A stretch of DNA of 64,000 bases from Saposhnikovia divaricata (GCA_036435485.1 CM071598.1:194535148-194599147), one strand, 5' to 3'. Shown: positions 37,461-48,387, counted from the stretch's first letter. Notes: a model not told the origin generated them from the sequence alone. Made by a program: numbers and translations.

Positions 37461-37491
37461 GAATCGGATGACAAGGAAGACGCCACTCAAG
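37461..37491 (+). pseudogene. NACA: NACalpha acidic exon fragment (unit B)
   Basis: Same ESDDKEDATQ exon as in A, bounded by TTTCAG and GT. Confidence 0.6.
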
Positions 37492-37965
37492 GTCGATCGC
37501 ATTTTTTATCACTGTGTTTCTTTGTTGTTTTTATAGCCCATTACATTTTAATGAGATTATGTTTGAGACGTTTAATGTTCCTGGACTATATATTGCAGTG
37601 CAGCCGGTTCTTGCTCTAGAAGCATAATATACTACCTTTAAGGTTAGTGTTAATTGGTGTTTCACGTTTTGTTAACAACTATAGGAAAAGCGTTTACAAA
37701 TTTAATTGATAGGTTAGTACTCCCTCACATCCAAGTTGCGTGGGAAGGCACATATAATTATGAATACAAATTAATATAATGTATCAGTTTTGTTAAAAAT
37801 TCCTGAAAGTAAATGCTCGTTTACTCATTCTGTGATGGAGAAAGTAGTTGGTAGGGAATCAGTAGATAGATAAACTTTATTATAAGCAGTACATTCATAT
37901 ATATGAATGTGTCCATTTTTACATGATTACATCTCAGCATATTAATATGAGCCTATGCTTTTCAG

Positions 37966-38385
37966 TGTGAGATGACAGGTGTTGTTGTAGATGTAGGTGA
38001 TGGGGCTACCCATGTTGTGCCCGTTGCACATGGTGCATTAGGTCAATTCCTCTTGCTGGGAAAGATGTGACTCTATTTATCCAGCAACTAATGCGGGTTT
38101 TTGACTTTATTATTTTCTGTATATTCAACAACCCGTAGTAGAGTATGCAGAAAGGTTGAGTGACCTAACACAGAGAAGAGAAACATTTTTTAACTTGACT
38201 CCTCTTTTGTCTACTCTCATATAGGAAAGTAAATTAAATTGTTCTTAAAGTTAGTTTTCAGTGCGTATCCAATACGACATTTTCCATTGTAGGAAAGAGG
38301 AGAGCACATTCCTCCGGAAGATTCTCTTAAAGTTGCTCGAAAAGTCAAGGAATCTTATTGCTACACTTGTTCCGATATTGTCAAG
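37966..38385 (+). pseudogene. ARP3: ARP3 exons 1 and 2 of the first captured block (unit B)
   Basis: Exon 37966-38096 encodes VVVDVGDGATHVVP and GKDVTLFIQQLMR. Exon 38293-38385 continues in register with ERGEHIPPEDSLKVARKV and CYTCSDIVK. Together they match consecutive ARP3 residues. The second exon's donor is CT instead of GT, so splicing here is lost. Unit A has only the first of these exons, because of its deletion. Confidence 0.88.
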
Positions 38386-38748
38386 CTGGCCTTTTCTAAT
38401 TCTCTAGTTGTAGTAAACAAAGGTCCATAAATCGAAAGCATGTACCTTCTTTTTTCAAGGGACTTCATGCATGTGTAAAAAGAGTACACTCTTTCCTGAC
38501 TAGTTGAATCTAAAGTAGATATCATATATTAGTGTCAATATTGTAACTAGTTTTTCTCAAATCGTACAAACCATAATTAGTGTAAATCATATCTTATTGT
38601 TTTCGCTTTGTAGTTTTACTACTCTAGTAGGCGAGCATGAATAATTTGAACCCGCGTAGTTGTCATTCTTGGTGTTGAAGTGACTTGTCACTTGTAAGCT
38701 TAAATTACACATATATTCTAGCTAATAACTATATACTTAATCATTCAG

Positions 38749-38868
38749 GAATACAATAAGCATGATACGGAACCAGCAAAGTACATTAAGCAATGGAAAG
38801 GCATCAAACCTAAGACTGAAGAACACTATACTTGTGACATTGGATATGAACGATTTCTTGGTCCTGAG
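38749..38868 (+). pseudogene. ARP3: ARP3 exon 3 of the first captured block (unit B)
   Basis: Between TTCAG and GT the exon reads EYNKHDTEPAKYIKQWKG, then YTCDIGYERFLGPE, the next segment of ARP3. This copy has no stop. The ARP3 homology ends here: the C-terminal third of the gene was not captured. Confidence 0.9.
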
Positions 38869-39405
38869 GTGTGTGAATCTTCCTTCCCTCTTTTAGCAAC
38901 TGTTGAATTCATTGTTAATCATCAGTTTACAATTCTAAGAGCTTGTTTTGCATTACCTTACTTACATTTTAAAATGTCTGAATCATGATCTAATAACTAA
39001 AACAGCTCCGTATTATTAATCGAAATAACTCTTACATTTCTGTTCATAAAAAATTTTGAGTTAGGTCTCTAAAAAATATAATGGACATTATAATGCTTGT
39101 TTTTTCATGAATGGATAATGCAATGCGATTGTTGTACTACGCGTGATCAGCTCTGTTTACTACTCTGCTTTCTGTAATTTTTTTGCATAAATTAAAAAGT
39201 ACAAATAATCTTATGACTACTTGAGTCTTTATATCTCTGTTTGTCGATACTCAATTCTATGATTCTATGATCTTTGCATAGTATTTTACAAAAGCATAGG
39301 GGATAAAGGTTAGAAAATATTAGGTTCTGTTTACGTGTAGTGTGCGAGACATTATGAGAATCCATTGTGCATATAATTACCTATACCTAAAGAATTGAAG
39401 TCCAG

Positions 39406-39850
39406 GTGGCAGTGAAAGCTCAAAACAGAGCAGAAATGAGAAGAAGAGTAGCAAAGCAATGTCAAAGCTTGGTATGAAAATTGTGACAGGTGTAAGTAGG
39501 GTCATTATTAAGAGAACAAAAAATGTAAGTTTTTACTTGCCTATAATTGACTGTAAAGCTTTCCTGCTTGGTGATAAATTAACTGAAATCTTCATAATGT
39601 ACGATTTGTCATTTATCTGATATTGATTTTCATCTCCAAACCTGATGTCTTTAAAAGTGCAAATTCTGAGACGTATATCATATTTGGAGAAGCCAAATAG
39701 AAGATTTGAGCTCTCAGTTGCAAACACAGGCTGCCCAATAGTTTTAGATGGCCATGTCAAGTAGCACACTTCAAAACCAGCACAATATCATGTATATAAA
39801 GGTGAATAAGGTCCGGAGGAACTTGACATGGATACATAGACTCTCTAGTG
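39406..39850 (+). pseudogene. NACA: NACalpha basic exon and NAC-domain exon, copy 1 (unit B)
   Basis: Exon 39406-39524 encodes SKQSRNEKKSSKAMSKLG, then VTGVSRVIIKRTKN, the start of the NAC domain. Exon from ~39620 continues FISKPDVFK and NSETYIIFGEAK, then a stop replaces the I of IEDLSSQ. The acceptor AG is changed to TG. NACalpha binds nascent chains as a heterodimer with NACbeta; the UBA-like C-terminus is absent. Confidence 0.88.
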
Positions 39851-39866
39851 TTAGACATACTTTTTT

Positions 39867-41047
39867 CAAAAGAGATCAAAGAATTGTTTCAATTTTCAAA
39901 AGAGATCGACACACAAGATGAGGAGTTCTTTGCATTCCACACAAGATGCAGAGTTAATTGCATTCAATTAAACACATAAAATTATATCAAATATATTATC
40001 TAAATACTTATATCAAATATATTCCTCAAAATACATAGTATTGTGCCGCTGGAATCCCTCCGGGTTTCCACGGCTATCTACATATCTCAAAATACCGACT
40101 CCCAGTTCAGAGTCGAAAACAATGAATATGCTATTATATTTAGAGCTACAAGGTATACCGGTTCATAAATACTTAACTCAAAAGATCTTATATAATCCAA
40201 AGGTCAAATTCTATTTCAACAGGAAATAAGATATATCACAAAACTGTACAATTTTATACATGGCAAAAGCAGTATTATATAATCAATATTTCAAAGTATA
40301 GATTTAGAAAACTTGCCTGATGCTCGAGAAGTGATAGGGGTTCGCGATAATGTCGGATAATCTAGACAAAGTCAAATGAAAACATACGGTTAATCCCCTC
40401 GATAATCCACTTATAACTCAATGTTTAAACACGTAAGCGAAACACAACCAAGGCATTACTAGCTCTCTTTAGGCTCATAATAAGTCCATGTTAATCGACA
40501 CTTACTTAAGTCATAAGTTTGGTTCGAAACCGGTCCTCGAATTCAAACTCAGTTTAATTTTTAGTTGTATAAGTTTAAATTTTGGGATATTTACAAAACA
40601 ACTTAACTTTTTGAAACTATTTACAAAAATACGGTTTTTTGGTTGCAAAATTTATGGCACCCAGTTGGAAAAGGTTGCAAATGAGCTTAAAACGTAGGCA
40701 AAAAAAGGTTGCAAAGGTTGCCCAAAAAAAACAAATAGTATTTTTTTAAAAATCTGTTGCAACTTGGGTAGTTTTGAAAAAATCCCTTAAATTTTCTAGT
40801 TGCATAATCTTAAGAGGCTTACATGTGCAGCAATTATGTTTCCTTTCTATATCGGTTCTATTACTTTTTTTTTACATTTTCATTGTTTCTCTCCTTGTTT
40901 TTTCCATTATGGGGTTAGGAAGGACTTACCATGACTTTTATTATATTCTAATATTTTCTCTCACTCAAAAATTCATTTATGAATCATAGAATCAAAATGC
41001 ATCCATTTTTTGGTGCACTAATTTTTAATAGTTTGGGTATATCGTAA
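39867..41047. other. Unassigned stretch inside the CACTA element (unit B)
   Basis: Counterpart of 17601-18869 without a recognised gene. It lacks 73 bp relative to A at about 40820, with TTA at both edges of the missing piece. Confidence 0.45.
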
Positions 41048-41641
41048 CACTACAACAAATTTGGCCATTTACAACGGCTAACTTACGATGGAAAATTTTT
41101 GCGCGTCATACTTACGACGGAACTGAAATCCATTATAACTATTTATGACATAAACAAAATTCGTCAGAAGTTAATTATTTTATTAATAAAATTATTTGTA
41201 TAATGTAATTAAATTTAATTGCAAATTAAATTAATTTTCCTGAACATGAAACGTCGACGTTTATCTATGAATTTACGACGAAAATTTTGTCTTAAATTTG
41301 TTTATTTTAATTAAATTTAATTAAAAATTTAATTAATTTTCCAAAACACAAAACGACAACGTTTACTTCTGAAAATTAATTAAGCTACTGCCCATTCTCT
41401 AAAATCACATTCCTCCCACCTTTTCTTTTAAACAAAAATACATCATCATATCATCCAATACATAACATGACATAGCAATAACTATTACAACAATCATCAA
41501 TGTAAAGATTCAATTTTTCTATCCTCTACTTTATTTTAATGCATTTAAATATATGTGATATTTTTTTAAGTTCATTACATGTTCAACATATATATGTGTG
41601 CACTTGTATAATTGATTTGCATATTTTTTTTACATTCGTAG

Positions 41642-41929
41642 ATGTCTTATGATACTAGTTGGATCTCTAAACGAACTATTCCTGGTGGTTATGGTTTTTC
41701 GAAAGAATTTATTGATGGGGTTAATTATTTCTTGGCATTTGTAAAAAATAATAGTAAGGAACCGGATAATCCGGAACTTTTGATTAGATGTCCGTGTAAT
41801 ACATGTAGATATCAACTCTTTCAACTCATTCTCGATGTTGAGTTTCACTTATATACAACCGGTTTTCTTGAGAGCAACACCATATGGCGTTTTCATGAAA
41901 AAGAAATTCAAGAAATGAATGATCATTGA
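41642..41929 (+). pseudogene. CACTA transposase-associated domain (unit B)
   Basis: SWISKRTIPGG, IRCPCNTCRY and WRFHEKE as in A; CAA to TGA-type change ends the frame 19 codons earlier than in A. Confidence 0.83.
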
Positions 41930-42012
41930 GATGTGTATGATGAATATGAAATGTTGAGGGATGCCTTTTCCACCACCCGGGAAGCCACATAGCAAAGAAA
42001 GGGCACATCGAT

Positions 42013-42444
42013 TTGGGGATTTACACAACTGGATGCATGTCACTAGCTTCTTTGACCTACCATACTCGTATTCATTGTGCCAGCATCACTACATTGATGT
42101 CATGCACACAGAGAAAAATGTTATTTGAAAACATATTTCATACTATTAACTGTAGTGCCAAAACAAAAGATACTACAAGATCAAGAGATGATTTGAAAGC
42201 AATGGGCATCATGCAAGAGCTATGGATGAATGGTAAATTGAGGCCTAGAGCTACATACGAACTCACCCGAGATAAGCTGAAATTGTTATGTAAATGGGTA
42301 CATCGATTGAAACCCGATGGTTGTTCATCAAACTTGAAGAGATGTTGTAAGAATGCTCAACTGAAATTCCAAGGCATAAATTCCCATGATTGTCACGTAT
42401 TTATGCAGAAGTTATTAGCTTCTACATTTCGTGAACTTCTCTAG
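42013..42444 (+). pseudogene. CACTA TNP2 transposase middle fragment (unit B)
   Basis: Same TNP2 segment as in A with one codon fewer (LKPDG in place of LKRPDG) and M for T in CHVFMQ, the family residue. Confidence 0.86.
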
Positions 42445-43321
42445 ATGATATAAACAAAGTGCTTTGTGATCTTTCAAAAATTTTCAAAGACTTGTGCTCA
42501 ACTACACTACTCGAATCAAATTAGAGGCAAATGGAAAAAACATAGTCGGGATCATTTGTACTTTAGATACTAAATTCTTCCAAGCCATGTTTAATCCAAT
42601 GGAGCATCTTCCCGTTCATTTACCTGAAGAGTGCAGACTTGGTGGCCATGTTCGACAACGGTGGATGTATAATATTGAAAGGCTATAATGCAAAATGAAA
42701 CAGAAAGTAGGGAACAAAGCACGAGTTGAATAGTTACAAAATGAAATAGAAAGGTTCTATTACAGAAAATTATGTACATGAAGATTTGACAAATTTCTGT
42801 TCAATGTACTTCAATTCTGAAGTTGAGACATCACACAACTTGCTAGGTCAAAATATGATTGATGATTGCTCATGTGATCCAAATAAACGGGAGGCATTCA
42901 CATATCCGGTACAGCTCTTGGGAGAATTGATCGTCCAGCTATGATACGATGTCGTTACACAATCATACGCTGTCGTTACACAACAAAACCCTAATAAAAA
43001 TCTCCTCCCCCTTTTACTTTTCATCTGATCTCACACTCACACAGGGCTGCTGCGATCTGAAGCTAAATCGATCCTTTCCTTTCTTCTTACTCAAAGCTGA
43101 TTGCGAGCATAATGATTCTAACACTCATCATACTGATTTCAAGGTAAAGTCTTCATTTTTTGCAAGAATCTAACAGATGTGTAAAGTCTTCGTTGTTATT
43201 TTTTAACTATTAATAACATACAAGCTTCAATATACACCGTCATATTATTAACTACTAATATTTACACTGGGTTTACTTGTTTGGGTTCAAAATTAGGTTT
43301 TTTTCAATCTTTATGTTGATG

Positions 43322-43357
<36 letters not shown>

Positions 43358-43393
43358 TGGGTATCAATATTAATTATTAGTATATATATATAC

Positions 43394-43904
43394 ATGCTAC
43401 ACTTGTTCCGATATGGTCAAGGTGGTCTTTTCTAACTATCTAGCTGCAGTAAACAAAGGTCCATAAATCGAAAGCATGTACCTTCCTTTTTCAAGGGACT
43501 TCATGCATGTGTGAAAAGAGTACACTCTTTCCAGACTAGTTGAATCTAAAGTAGATATCATATATTGGTGTCAATATTGTAACTAGTTTTTCACAAATCG
43601 TACAAACCAAAATTATTGTAAATCATATCTTATTGTTCTGGCTTTGTAGTTTTACTACTCTAGTAGGCGAGCATGAATAATTTGGCCCCGCATAGTTGTC
43701 ATTCTTGGTGTTGAAGTGACTTGTCACTTGTAAGCTTAAATTACAAATATATTCTGGCTAATAACTGTATACTTAATCATTCAGGAATACAATAAGCATG
43801 ACAGGGAACCAACAAAGTGCATTAAGAAATGGAAAGGCATCAAACCTAAGACTGGAGAACACTATACTTGTGACATTGGATATGAACGATTTCTTGGTCC
43901 TGAG
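43394..43904 (+). pseudogene. ARP3: ARP3 exons of the second captured block (unit B)
   Basis: An exon tail (CYTCSDMVK, 43394-43421, donor GT) and the following exon 43785-43904 (EYNKHDREPTKCIKKWKG, YTCDIGYERFLGPE, donor GT). Upstream ARP3 exons are not repeated here; a TA microsatellite (43325-43354) lies just before the start of homology, so the repeat boundary is at or near it. Confidence 0.87.
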
Positions 43905-44912
43905 GTGTGTGAATCTTCCTTCCCTCTTTTAGCAACTGTTGAATTCATTGTTAATCATCAGTTTGCAATTCTAAGAGCTTGCTTTGCATTACCTTGCTTA
44001 CATTTTAAAACGTCTGAATCATGATCTAATAACTAAAACAGTTCTGTATTATTAATCGAAATAACTCTTACATTTATGTTCATAAAAAATTTTGAGTCAG
44101 GTTTCCAAAAAATATAATGGGCCTTATAATGCTTGTTGTTTCATTAATGGATCATTACTAATGCAATGCGATTGTTGTACTACGTGTGATCAGCTCTGTT
44201 TACTGCTCTGCTTTCTGTCAATTTTTTTTGCATAAATTAAAAAGTACAAATAATCTTATGACTACTTGAGTCTTTATATCTCTGTTTGCCGATACTCAAT
44301 GCTATGATTCTATGATATTTGCGTAGTATTTTACAAAATCGTAGGGGGTAAAGGTTAAAAAATATTAGGTTCTGTTTACGTGTAGTGTGCGAGACATTAT
44401 GTGAATCCATTGTGCATATAATTACCTACACCTAAAGAATTGAAGTCTAGGTGGCAGTGAAAGCTCAAAACAGAGCAGAAGTGAGAAGAAAAGTCGCAAA
44501 GCAATGTTAAAGCTTGTTATGAAACTTGTGACAGGTGTAAGTAGGTTCATTATTAAGAGAACAAAAAATGTAAGTTTTTACTTGCCTATAATTGACTGTA
44601 AAGCTTTCCTGCTTCGTGATAAATTAACTGAAATCTTTGTGATGTACGATTTGTCATTTATCAGATATTGTTTTTCATCTCCAAACCTGATGTCTTCAAA
44701 AGCCCAAATTCTGAGACGTATATCATATTTGGAGAAGCCAAGATAGAAGATTTAAGCTCTCAGTTGCAAACACAGGCTGCCCAACAGTTTAAGATGCCCA
44801 TGTCAAGTAGCACACTTCTAAACCAGGACAATATCATGTATACAAAGGTGACTAAGGTCCGGAGGAACTTGACATGGATATATAGACTCTCTAGTGTTAG
44901 ACATACTTTTTT
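43395..44912 (+). repeat. Internal direct repeat, copy 2, in the CACTA element (unit B)
   Basis: Second copy of the ARP3-NACalpha block. It is the better preserved: GT donor after the CYTCSDMVK exon, AG acceptor before the NAC-domain exon, and no stop within the NAC domain. Confidence 0.88.
44451..44890 (+). pseudogene. NACA: NACalpha basic exon and NAC-domain exon, copy 2 (unit B)
   Basis: Exon 44451-44569 encodes SKQSRSEKKSRKAMLKL, then VTGVSRFIIKRTKN. The next exon, from 44665 after TATCAG, encodes FISKPDVFKSPNSETY, IIFGEAKIEDLSSQ and TQAAQQFKMP. The frame is open through the whole NAC domain and the sequence is very close to plant NACalpha. After QFKMP the homology ends and the frame runs into unrelated sequence. 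This is the only captured host domain in the window that could still be translated intact if spliced. Confidence 0.9.
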
Positions 44913-45064
44913 GTATTTTCATTTCCTTAAGTAAGGATATTTTCCAAGCTTGTAAACCTTCCTTTGATGTTCTTGTTTTGTTTTAGAGTTGTGGATTATA
45001 ATTCTATAATGGCATAAATGATTATGTTTGGTGAAATGAAAAGAACATACTTTAGCTATTGTTT

Positions 45065-45091
45065 ATATATATATATATATATATATATATG
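45065..45091. repeat. TA dinucleotide microsatellite
   Basis: An uninterrupted TA run in the right arm of the CACTA element. Similar runs occur at 21152-21170 (A) and 43325-43354 (B), where the length differs between units. Confidence 0.8.
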
Positions 45092-45146
45092 AATTTAATT
45101 TTGCACAATATTAATTTGGTATAGGTGGGTCCCACCTGTAGTGGGT

Positions 45147-45303
45147 CCATTTTACGATAAATGTGTATCCTATGGCAACAGAATTGATCATGTTGGTGTA
45201 TGTGTAAAAAAATGTTGCAAATGACCCATTTTACAACAAATGTGTATCATATGGCAACACAATCGATCATGTTGGTGTAGGTGTAAAAAATGTTGCAAAT
45301 GAC
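45147..45303. repeat. Subterminal 79-bp tandem repeat of the CACTA element
   Basis: Two imperfect copies, 45147-45225 and 45226-45303, each with ATGGCAACA, GATCATGTTGGTGTA and ATGTTGCAAATGAC. Repeated subterminal motifs are where TNPA-type proteins bind in known CACTA elements. GTTGC/GTTGG motifs also occur near the left end (15360, 36218). Confidence 0.75.
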
Positions 45304-45435
45304 CCTGCGCCAACGGCGAAAAAACTATCACCTAAAAAGTGTTGCCGTAGAAATTTGTGAGGCTACACCAACAGTTTTTGGGCTTTCACCAACATTTTTG
45401 AAGTGTTGCAGAAGGCCATCTATGGCGTAGTGGAA

Positions 45436-46243
45436 AATTCTCTTCACATCAATTAAATGAGATTCCTTAGGATCACTTTGGAATCTTACTCATCAACAGT
45501 TAGAAAACATTATATCTAGTCTACTTGCAGTTAAGTATAACAATGAGCCTATCATTCCTCTATAGCTAGTGTTATCAATACTCTTACCCTTAGCATCGGA
45601 GTCTAGCTAGTGGCTATTGTCATTGGGGTTTTTGCAATGGAATAATCTTGAAAGTCAAACAATTTTAAATGATCCTTGATATACTTAGAATGATTAATGA
45701 AAATGCCCCTAACTTGAAAGCCTAAAAAGAAATTACGTTCACCCATCATTCTCATTTCATATTTAGACTGCATTAGATCGCTAAATTTAGCACACAACTT
45801 TTTATTAGTAGACCCATATGTGATGTCATCAACATAAACTTGAACTAATATCAAATCACCTTTTACCTTTCTAAAGAAGAGAGTTTTGTCAATTGTACCA
45901 CTTGTGAAGCCATTTTCAAGAAGAAACTTAGACAATGTCTCCTACCATGCTCTAGGTGCTTACTTTAGTCCATAGAGTGCCTTGTTGAGTTTGTAGACAT
46001 GATTTGGAAACTTTGGATCAACAAAGCCAAGTGGTTGCTCCATATAGACTTCCTATTAATCAAGCTTGCCATTTAGGAAGGCACTCTCCATATTCATTAG
46101 CTGGTATACCTTGAAATTTGAATGAGCAGCAAATGTAAGAAACATTCTTATAGCTTTCAGTCTTCCTATTGGGGAAAAGTTTTCATCATAGTCAATTCCT
46201 TCTTCCTATAAATATCCCTTGGCCACTAGTCTTGCTTTGTTTC
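45436..46243 (-). mobile_element. Copia reverse transcriptase fragment, minus strand
   Basis: Read on the minus strand: VRNKARLVAKGY, GIDYDENFSPIGRL, FLNGKL, then the frame 45603-45935 with FTSGTIDKTLF, QVYVDDITYGST (YVDD catalytic box) and KYEMRMMGERNFFLG, ending SDPKESHLIDVKRIF at the CACTA insertion. It is the 5' neighbour of the RNase H piece at 35792. Several stops are present. Its 5' side stops abruptly at ~46243, where a plus-strand copia piece begins. Confidence 0.9.
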
Positions 46244-46962
46244 TTACAAAAGCAAATGCTTTATGTGAAAAGATAATTTCAAAATATGTTGGTAAGTTTG
46301 ATGCAAAAGCATTTGAAGAAATATTTTTTGGACACTCTATGGAAAAGACAACCTACAAAGTTTATATGATCAGTCAAAAGAAAGTGATGGAGAGCACAAA
46401 TGTGACTTTTGATGACAACGAACTCCCAGATCTTGAAGAAGCAAATGATGAAGATAATGATCCTCTAAACTGCGATAATATGGATGACTTTGAAGAAATT
46501 GAAGCTGAAGTTGAGATTATTATTCAACAAACACTAGTGAATGAGATTGTAAATAAAGAAATTATGATAATCCATAGTGAAGAACTAATCATTCAAGAAG
46601 CACTTATGAATGAGAGCATCTTCACAGCGGGAGTAATTCAAGAAGAACCTAGCTTGAACGATGAAGCCATATCAACACTAAGAAATGAAGCTGAACATCC
46701 AAGAAAATGGGATAGAGCTCACACTGAAGAGCAAATTATTGAAGATCCAAATGCATGTGTGAGAACTAGAAGAGTAACTCAAAGTGAGTGTCTATATGGT
46801 TGCTTCCTATTCCATATTGAACTAAAGAAAAATGATGAGGCACTGTTGGATCCTCATTGGATCATTGCTATGCAAGAGGAGCTGAGTCAATTTGAAAGAA
46901 ATAATGTTTGGGAATTGGTGCTTAAAACTAAAGACGGGACAACCATTGAAGGTATATGTTTC
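46244..46962 (+). mobile_element. Copia integrase-end / RT-start fragment, plus strand
   Basis: The open frame within 46219-46968 encodes GKFDAKAFEEIFFGHS and KVYMISQKKVMES, a long acidic linker, then IAMQEELSQFERNNVWELV. This is the junction of the copia integrase C-terminus with the start of reverse transcriptase. The frame is open for ~240 codons but lacks both the integrase core and the RT core. It faces the minus-strand RT fragment head to head. Confidence 0.88.
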
Positions 46963-47545
46963 TGTTAGATTTTGTGTACAAGAGTCTATGTACCAAAGTC
47001 TACTACAAATGCAGATTTGTCCAAGTTTACAAGACTTACCAGAGTCAACTTCAGAATGGAAAGTTTTGGAGATAAAGGTGAATCAATCACAAAAATAATA
47101 GAAGATATAACAGCAATCGAAGATAAGGTTGGAAAAGAAACTGTTAGCTAAACAGAAGGGATACAATCCCATATTTCATGTAATTATTTAGTATGCTGTT
47201 TAATTGATAGAATTTGTACAAATAGTCTCGACTGCATTCATTGTCAGTAATTCAGTTAAGTTTGAGTCGAAGCCTTATACTTTGTATTAGGGTTTGTCAA
47301 TAGAGAGATTTATAGTTGTTGTAATATATTTTATAGTGGGCAGCGGCTAAAGGTATTTTACACATTTGATAGAGTTTGAGATTTTGGTTGATCAGTATAA
47401 ATCATTTTGGTTGATCAGTATAAATCATTGTTGCACCTGTGTTTTGTGTTCTTATATACTGCAGTTTTATTTCAATTTTATATAAAGAAGAAAATAAAAA
47501 AAAGTTAGACGTGTTAGTACTTGTATTCAAACCCCCCATTCTACA
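46963..47545 (+). mobile_element. Possible LTR or LTR fragment between copia pieces
   Basis: Begins TGTTAG and ends TTCTACA after a C-rich run (ACCCCCCATT), which looks like a copia LTR. It contains a 22-bp direct repeat (TTGGTTGATCAGTATAAATC near 47390-47425). The flanking 5 bp do not match (GTTTC versus AGTAC), so a clean solo-LTR insertion is not proven. Confidence 0.35.
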
Positions 47546-47882
47546 AGTACTTATACATTAATAACAAACAAAATGGATGAAAGATTTTAGTTCAAATCTA
47601 TATGGATGATATCATCTCTGACAAGGATAACATACTAGCTCAAATCTATGTGGATGATATCATCCTTGGCTCGACTAATGAGAAGCTTTGTGAAAGATTC
47701 TCAAAGCTCATGTAAAGCAAATATGAGATGAGCATGATGGGAGAATTAATATTCTTTATAGGACTCCAAGTTAGCCAAAGAGATTATGGCATCTTCATAA
47801 ACCAAACGAAGTATATCAAGGACTTGCTAATGAGGTGTCCGCTTTGGGCCTTGCTAATGAGGTGGGCCTTGCTAATGAGGTG
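47546..47882 (+). mobile_element. Copia RT fragment with duplicated active site, plus strand
   Basis: Encodes LVQIYMDDIIS, then 16 codons on LAQIYVDDIILGSTNEKLC, KYEMSMMGEL and FINQTKYIKDLL, the RT palm of a copia element. The catalytic YxDD box occurs twice, 48 bp apart and in frame. After KDLLM the sequence becomes a short tandem repeat: TTGCTAATGAGGTG at 47824, 47851 and 47869. Confidence 0.8.
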
Positions 47883-48387
47883 AATTGGTCCTTTTGAGTT
47901 ATCGAATGAGAAAATTCATGAGATCTCGATCCACTCTATTTTAGTTCTCGAATGAGAGATATCTAATAGTGTAAATTGAGATATCGAATCAGTTGAAAAG
48001 CATGAAATTTTGATGAATTTGAACCGTTTTTGGATTTTTTCTTAAATCTAAAGTCACTCACAAAAACATGTATTTTATTCAATTTAGACTTTTCTTAGAT
48101 TGAATAACTTGCAATCTGTAAGAATAACTTTCAATTTAGACTTTGTAATATTGGAAATAAAAATTAATGTTTTTGACTATCAAAATAATAGATGTGTGCG
48201 ATAGATTCCAAAGTAATCTTCATACATGTACTTATATTTTCCAGATTCAATATATTGATCTAGATACATGTAATTTGTAATACAATTTATAGATTGTTCT
48301 AGGGAGTATGGTGTAGGAGTTTTTGAGCAATAAGCAAGTGTGTGCATTTGTGTGTAAGTTTAAGTGAGATCCTTTTTTGTAACAAAT
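47883..48387. other. Region before copia primer-binding site, possible decayed LTR
   Basis: No coding sequence is supported. Its position directly before a primer-binding-site-like motif suggests a degenerate 5' LTR, but I could not define a start. Confidence 0.4.

Larger units (their letters stand above)
38359..39866 (+). repeat. Internal direct repeat, copy 1, in the CACTA element (unit B)
   Basis: From TGCTACACTTG to the end of a shared ACATACTTTTTT this ~1.51-kb block matches 43395-44912 in the same orientation, including ARP3 exon 3 and both NACalpha exons with their introns. Copy 1 has lost splice sites and carries a stop in the NAC domain. Most of this copy is deleted in unit A. Confidence 0.88.
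41048..42940 (+). mobile_element. Truncated inner CACTA element (unit B)
   Basis: Terminus CACTACAACAAATTTGG at 41048, then ACGACGG-rich subterminal DNA. Transposase remnants follow: 41642-41929 (associated domain, ended early by a stop at NDH), 42013-42444 (TNP2 part, SHDCHVFMQKLL) and 42494-42688 (DUF4218-like, RQRWMYNIERL). The order is that of a CACTA transposase gene, but the catalytic region is mostly missing. Confidence 0.8.
36180..45432. mobile_element. Complete CACTA transposon carrying NACalpha and ARP3 fragments (9253 bp, unit B)
   Basis: Termini are TACTACGCCATAG (36180-36192, first base drifted from C) and CTATGGCGTAGTG (45420-45432), a 13-bp inverted pair starting CACTA. The 3-bp target duplication is CAA on the left and GAA on the right, one base drifted; removing the element restores the copia reading frame. 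Contents in order: CT-rich tracts, NACalpha exon, three ARP3 exons, two NACalpha exons, unassigned DNA, a truncated inner CACTA transposase, ARP3 exons again, two NACalpha exons, and subterminal tandem repeats. Known Pack-type elements carry host gene pieces in this way; no intact transposase is present, so it would need one supplied in trans. Confidence 0.9.

Noticed and set aside
46963..47545. Clean solo LTR insertion inside copia
   Set aside because: The flanking pentamers differ and the copia coding sequence does not resume where it stopped, so insertion could not be demonstrated.
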